Below are positions 45,901-51,900 of a DNA stretch of 56,839 nucleotides, in pieces (positions within the stretch are counted from its first letter, which is position 1; each line of letters opens with the position of its first letter). The DNA comes from an uncultured Clostridia bacterium (GTDB taxonomy: Bacteria; Bacillota; Clostridia; Christensenellales; DTU072). The translations under genes and the position numbers were made by a program. The notes under the pieces were generated by a model. The model was not told where the DNA came from and searched no databases. It saw nothing but the letters and a program-made list of their open reading frames with translations. The stretch lies in the NCBI GenBank assembly GCA_944349655.1, contig CALVNL010000009.1, forward strand, positions 1-56,839, written 5' to 3'.

Positions 45901-48900
45901 ATGTTCAGACAGTTATGATACAGGTGAAGATACTGGCGAGCGGAATAGCCGCAGGCGAAAGCTATTATCTTGACAAAGACGGTGAGAAAGTGTTCATCGA
46001 AGCCAACCGCGATCTCTATCCTTACGGTGCGGATAAAGAGGAAAACGACGAGATAGAGGATCTCTACAGTAACGGCAGTCTGATAGACAGACTCTATCTT
46101 ACCGATGAACTTTACGTGATGTACGAAAGCGGATACGACGAAAAGGTTTCTCTCGGAAAAGACTATACTACCGAAAGGATAGTTTACGCTACCTACGATC
46201 CGGTTACCGGAACCTTAGGCGCCGAGGGAGCTACCGTTATAACGGGAGAAGGCTTCAGTTACAAGATACCGTATATGACCTATTCCGAAGGTAAAGAAGT
46301 CGTTATCAATGCGATAATCGGACAGCACGGCTATGCGCAATGGCAGTTGGATGCAATGGTAACCGATATCCTTCTTGCCAATATGCCGCTTATCTATACT
46401 CTTAACAGAGCCAAGCAGGAAGCTTACGACAAACTTTACGAAACTTTGGACGCTTACGGTAAATTGCAGTGGACCAAGACGTTAAGTGAAAACGGAGACA
46501 ACAAGGCTTCGGCGTGGGATGCCTGGTATGCGATTTATTCCGAAGCGGGCAACGCCGCTACTTACAGCGTGAACGATACCCTCAAGCTCGATATTCTTCT
46601 TACCTCGGTAAGACTGTCGCACAGCACGTTGACCTACGAAGCGGCTCAGGCTCAGGCTTATCAGCGACTCATCAACGAAAACAGTAATCCCGACGCCGAC
46701 CTGAACCTGATAAGCGTTACCGAACTGAGAAATCTTTATGCCGAAATTACCGAAGCCAATCCGCTTCTTACTGTAAGGCAGTTGCAGGCTAAGACGTTCG
46801 AGACCTGGCGTAACGAACGTACCAGAAGCGAAATCGACATAACGAGAACCGTCGTAGCCCGTACCGCTCGTGCGGCAGGCAGCGCGTTCATCACGCCCGA
46901 CGAAAACTTCACCATCGACAGTCTGCCTTCGGCCATAACCATAAGTTATGCCCAAGTTACCGACGTCAGCGGCAAGTACTCGCCCGTTTCCACCAAAGTT
47001 ACCTGGATAGTGGACGAAGACGAGATACTCGATCTCGTCGGACTTAACGGCGCAGTGGTTTACGCCGAAGCGGTAATTAAAGACGAATTGTTCGGAGACC
47101 AGATTTTACGCGGCGTGGCTATCGTCATCAATCAGATGAAAGTTACCGACGTTTACTTCGGAAACAGCGATACGCTTGCCGTCAACGCTTACCACGAAAG
47201 CGATATCGACAATATCCTTAAAGATTACTACTATACGGATCCCGTCAGCGGGGACGCGTCGATGATAAGCATTAAAGTGGACGGCAGAGAAGATCTGGTC
47301 ACCATCCCGTCCGGCGGTTGGGACAACGCTTTCTGGGAACTCGCTACCGATCCTACCGAAAATTACGTTGGTACCGACTTCAACAAAGTTATCTGGCGTT
47401 ACGTTGACGACACCAACGGAAACGGCGATTACACCGACGACGGACTGAGCTACCATAACGACGGCAGCAGAGGTTCGCACAAGATTCAGATTTACGTACG
47501 CAGCAAGAATTACGATACTTCTTCCGCAAGCGGCAGATGGAGTTATCCCGTTACGTTGGATCTCACCGCCCTCAACAAATACAGTTACGGTGCCGGTTCT
47601 TATGTGGAAACCAACGTACAGGTTGACGCGACCGTCAGCGCAGTGGAAAGCGTGGAAATCGACGGAGACAAAGACGCGGCGGACATCGTTTATAACGACG
47701 CGGAAGGCAAGTACGTTATCAGTATCGATCCCGAAGACATTAAACTGGGAGACGAACAGACCATATTGTTCGAAGTCGTCTATGCAGGCGGACAAAAAGA
47801 CACCATAAAGGGTCGTTTCGAACTCGACGAAAACAGCGGCTTCTACAGTAAGGAAAGTATCGAAAGCAGAATAATCTTCGGCGACAAGACCAACAATATC
47901 CAGTATCTCGACGTAATAATCAAGAACAAAGCCATTTGGACGTTCACCGAAGTATCTTCCGTAAGTTATTACAGATTTAACGAAGCGGGAGACAAGGAAA
48001 CCATCGATATGAACGCCTGGATAGGCTCTGCGCTTCAGGATCTCGATAAACTCCTGCCCACCCACGCCGAAGTCAGAGGTATCAACGCTTCCGGCATAGT
48101 CAGCAGTGCAAATCTTGCGGTCACCTGGTCCAATATCACTCCTTACGGACTGAACGGACTTACCGCAAGCGGCGACGTGCCTACGGCAGACGCGGCGATA
48201 GGCGACGAGACCTTCGGATATCTCCGTTATTTCGGTATAGAACTCAATATCGGAGCGGAAAGAGTGGTTTCCGTCAACAGCGACGATTTAGCGGAATCCA
48301 TCAAGATCGACCCGTACGGAGAACAGGATCTCGAATGGTTGGCCAATGCCTATTCCTCGGTAAGAGTCAACACCGTTTATATCGACAAAGACGGCACCGA
48401 AAGACAGGCGGTCAGAACGGTTGACGCCAAGGTGGAAATTTCCGATATAGACTTGCTTGCTTACCGTCAGTCCGGTTTTGCGGAAACGGCATTCCCGGTA
48501 AGATTCTATCTCGGCAATACCGTTGAAGAAGGTATCTACGGGGCATTCGACGTCAGACACGAAGAAGTCAGAGAAGTAGTACTTTGGGACAGAAGCGTGC
48601 AGGAACTTTATATCAAAGACGATAGCGGAGAAAACTTGAGTTATCTCAGCGGCGATATTTACAACGTTATCGACTTCGAAGATTACCGTTACTATATTCT
48701 TTACGGCAGCGGCAGCGAAGCCGTGGAAGTGAAAGACGTAGTCTGGAGCGGACTTGACAATATCGTCTATAACGCAAACGGAGGTCAATACACCGTTACC
48801 GCTACAATAGGCGAAGGAGAACTCAAGCAATCGGTAGAGGTTACCGTAATTATCGACAGAGCGTTGTTGACCGGTATTCAGGTTATCGGCGGCGAAGACG

Positions 48901-51900
48901 GTACCGATCCCGACGAACATCTGCCTGCCGTAAACGGCGGAAACGGGCTTGTGGAACAATTGGTTATCGAACCGTTCTACGGCTTTGTCAACCTGCCTAC
49001 GAAGGTGAACGCTCAAATCAATATAGGCGGAAGCCAGACGGTATTCCGTGAGGTTTACGTAGAATGGGACGGTTCCCTTGTTACCGCGGATATGACTCTC
49101 GCAGGCAAAAACTATATCAAGGGGCAGACTTCTACTTTGGCTTACGCCACCGTTTACGAACTTGACGAGAACGGAGAAAGAACAGGCGTTCAGACCATGG
49201 CGTTCAGCGTGATCGTTCCCGACAGAACGGTATTGAAGTATCAGGTAAGCTACAACGGAACCGACTATATCGATCTCAACGATTTACTTTATAATTCCGA
49301 AGTAAATCCCGAAAACTTTACCAACGAACTGTTGCTTAACTCCTATACTATGCAGAATGCGTTGGTTGCCGATCCGTTGTTCAATACGTCATACAGAGAA
49401 TACAGCGACGCGTTTACCGTGACCGACGCGAACGGCAATGCGATCTTCAACGAGAAATTCACCTTCTTCAGACACGTTAAGGTAATCGCCGAAGGCGGGT
49501 TTGAAATCGACTACGAACTCACCGCAGCCAACTATGCGGCTATAAGCAAGGTAAGCGGTGACCTCTACGGCGGACACAGCGTAGAAATACTCCTTAACGT
49601 AGGACAGGCAGTCAACGGCGAAACCGATCTTACCTGCGCTTCCGACGCATATTCGTTAAGAGTTACGCCTAACGTTACCGTAGACAGAGAAGGCAGTTTC
49701 GACGAAAGTCTGAAAGTAAGAATACTCGATATGACTTACGACGGCGGACTGGATAAGGATATCTACTATATCGACTTGTACGGCGTTATCCGTAACACTT
49801 CCTTCGACGGAATTACCTTCGAAGAGAAAGTGGTTTATCCGGAAGACACTTTAAGAGACGTCGTTATTTACGGACGCGACCGTGAAAATTATTATCGCGT
49901 GGACGAAAACGGAAACCGCGAAGAAATCGTAACTTACACCTTCGAGGAAGTAAATTACGACGGAAGTAACGTAAATTACAACTGGTTCGACATAGTCGGT
50001 ATCGACGCGACCACCGGAGAATTTACGCTTAAAGAACTCAAACGCAGAGGTTCGGCGATAAATTACGGCGCAGGCGTAGGTAAGCTCACCGTTACCTTCG
50101 GTACCGATTCCGAAAATCTCTATGCGGGAACGCAAACCTTCTCCATACCGATAATTTACGTAGACAGAACGGTGGACGAGATAATCTTCAACGGCGCCAA
50201 CGCTCCGTATTACAAGTATATCGACTGGAATACCGGTATTACCGAACAAGGATTTGAATTTGACCCGTTCGTGAAGTACAACAATTCCGAAAACGGTTTC
50301 GGAGACAGCGAGCAAGGCTTCCTGAAGAACGGTAAATACGGTGCGACGCTGGTATTCGGAACCACCGATATAGACCGTATCTTCAATAACAAAGTCAACG
50401 ATACCTTCGAGTATAACCTTACCACCGACCAGCAAGACGTAAGAGTGGGCGTTGTGTTCGACGATGATGACCTCATTTGGAGATATACCGGCGGCGAGTT
50501 TGAAGTTGACGCAACCATAGGAAGCGGCAGCGGCTTACAGAAACTGTCTTACAGAGTAAAACTTCTCTCCAGAAGAGTGGACGCAGACAGAGAAGGCACC
50601 GTTTACGGATTCAGTTCCAATATCCTCAAAGACGGTTATACTCAGGAAATCATCAAGGTTTACGATTATATCGGACAAGTTAACGTGGAGAAGAAGCTCA
50701 TAGAAATGATCTTCAATACCTCTGTAGGCAACAGTTTCCAGGTTTACTTCGAAGGGTTCGAAGATCCGATAACCTACACGATGGGCTCCCTTGCCACCGA
50801 TGTGGACGGAAAGTACTTCCTTGACGAAAGCGAACTTTCTTATACCGACGCACAGGGTAACGTTTATAACAACGGCGTACTGATGAGCTTTACTATGGAT
50901 ACCGCAAACTCCATAAGCTATAAGGGTGGTAAACTGAAGTTCACGATGACGATACCCGGTTACGGAATGGGTTCCGACGGTCAGCAGAAGGCTTCCGTTA
51001 CTTTCGAGATGGCGGAACAGTATATTATCTATACTACTCCCGCCGACGATAACGGAGACGAGTTGACTTACGACGAGTTCTTCGCCGACGCCATAGCCGC
51101 CGACGCGATAGAATACGACACGACATCTCACCGTTGGTTCATAACCAATCCGTATTACTTCATTATGCAAGGCGGCGTCAAGATGCCCGATTCGGTTTAC
51201 GCTTATGTTACGAATAAAGCTAACTACGAGCATTACAACGAATTACTTACCACTGCAACGGAAGCGGAAATCAACGCTTATCTTGCAAGCATAGACGGAG
51301 AAATCGACAAGTATAAAGCAAACGTTATCTGGACGGGCGGAAGTCTCGGCAGAGTTACCGTTTACTATAACGATACCGAAAGAGCGACTTCGATGACTAT
51401 GCCGATAGACGACCAGACCTACAGGTTCCGCTTCAACGTTCAGCCGTGGTTGTTCAACGATACCGAAGGCGCGATAGACGCATTCGAAGACACCACGCCT
51501 TACGGACCGGACGATATTATTCTGTTGCCGACGTCCAGCGGACTTACGCAGGAACTCAACAGTAAATTCTATATCAAGGTCATCTACAACACCGACGACA
51601 GCGGACATCCGATTTACGACGCTATGTACGGTTACGAAATGCACTACACCATCAACGGGGAAGAAAAAGTAGTGACCGTCTATGACGTCAACGGAGGAGG
51701 AAGCTACAGAGACAACTACAACAAGTGGTATTTCGGAGCAGTCAAATTCGGATATTCCAACCAGTACGCGACCATAACCTTAGGCGGTAAGGGCGGTCAG
51801 ACTTTCCGTTGGAAATTCCATAAGACTTCCACCAGACAATGGATCAACAGCAACGTACCCAGTCTGATAGCTTTGTCTCCGGGTAACGAAATCAATTTGC

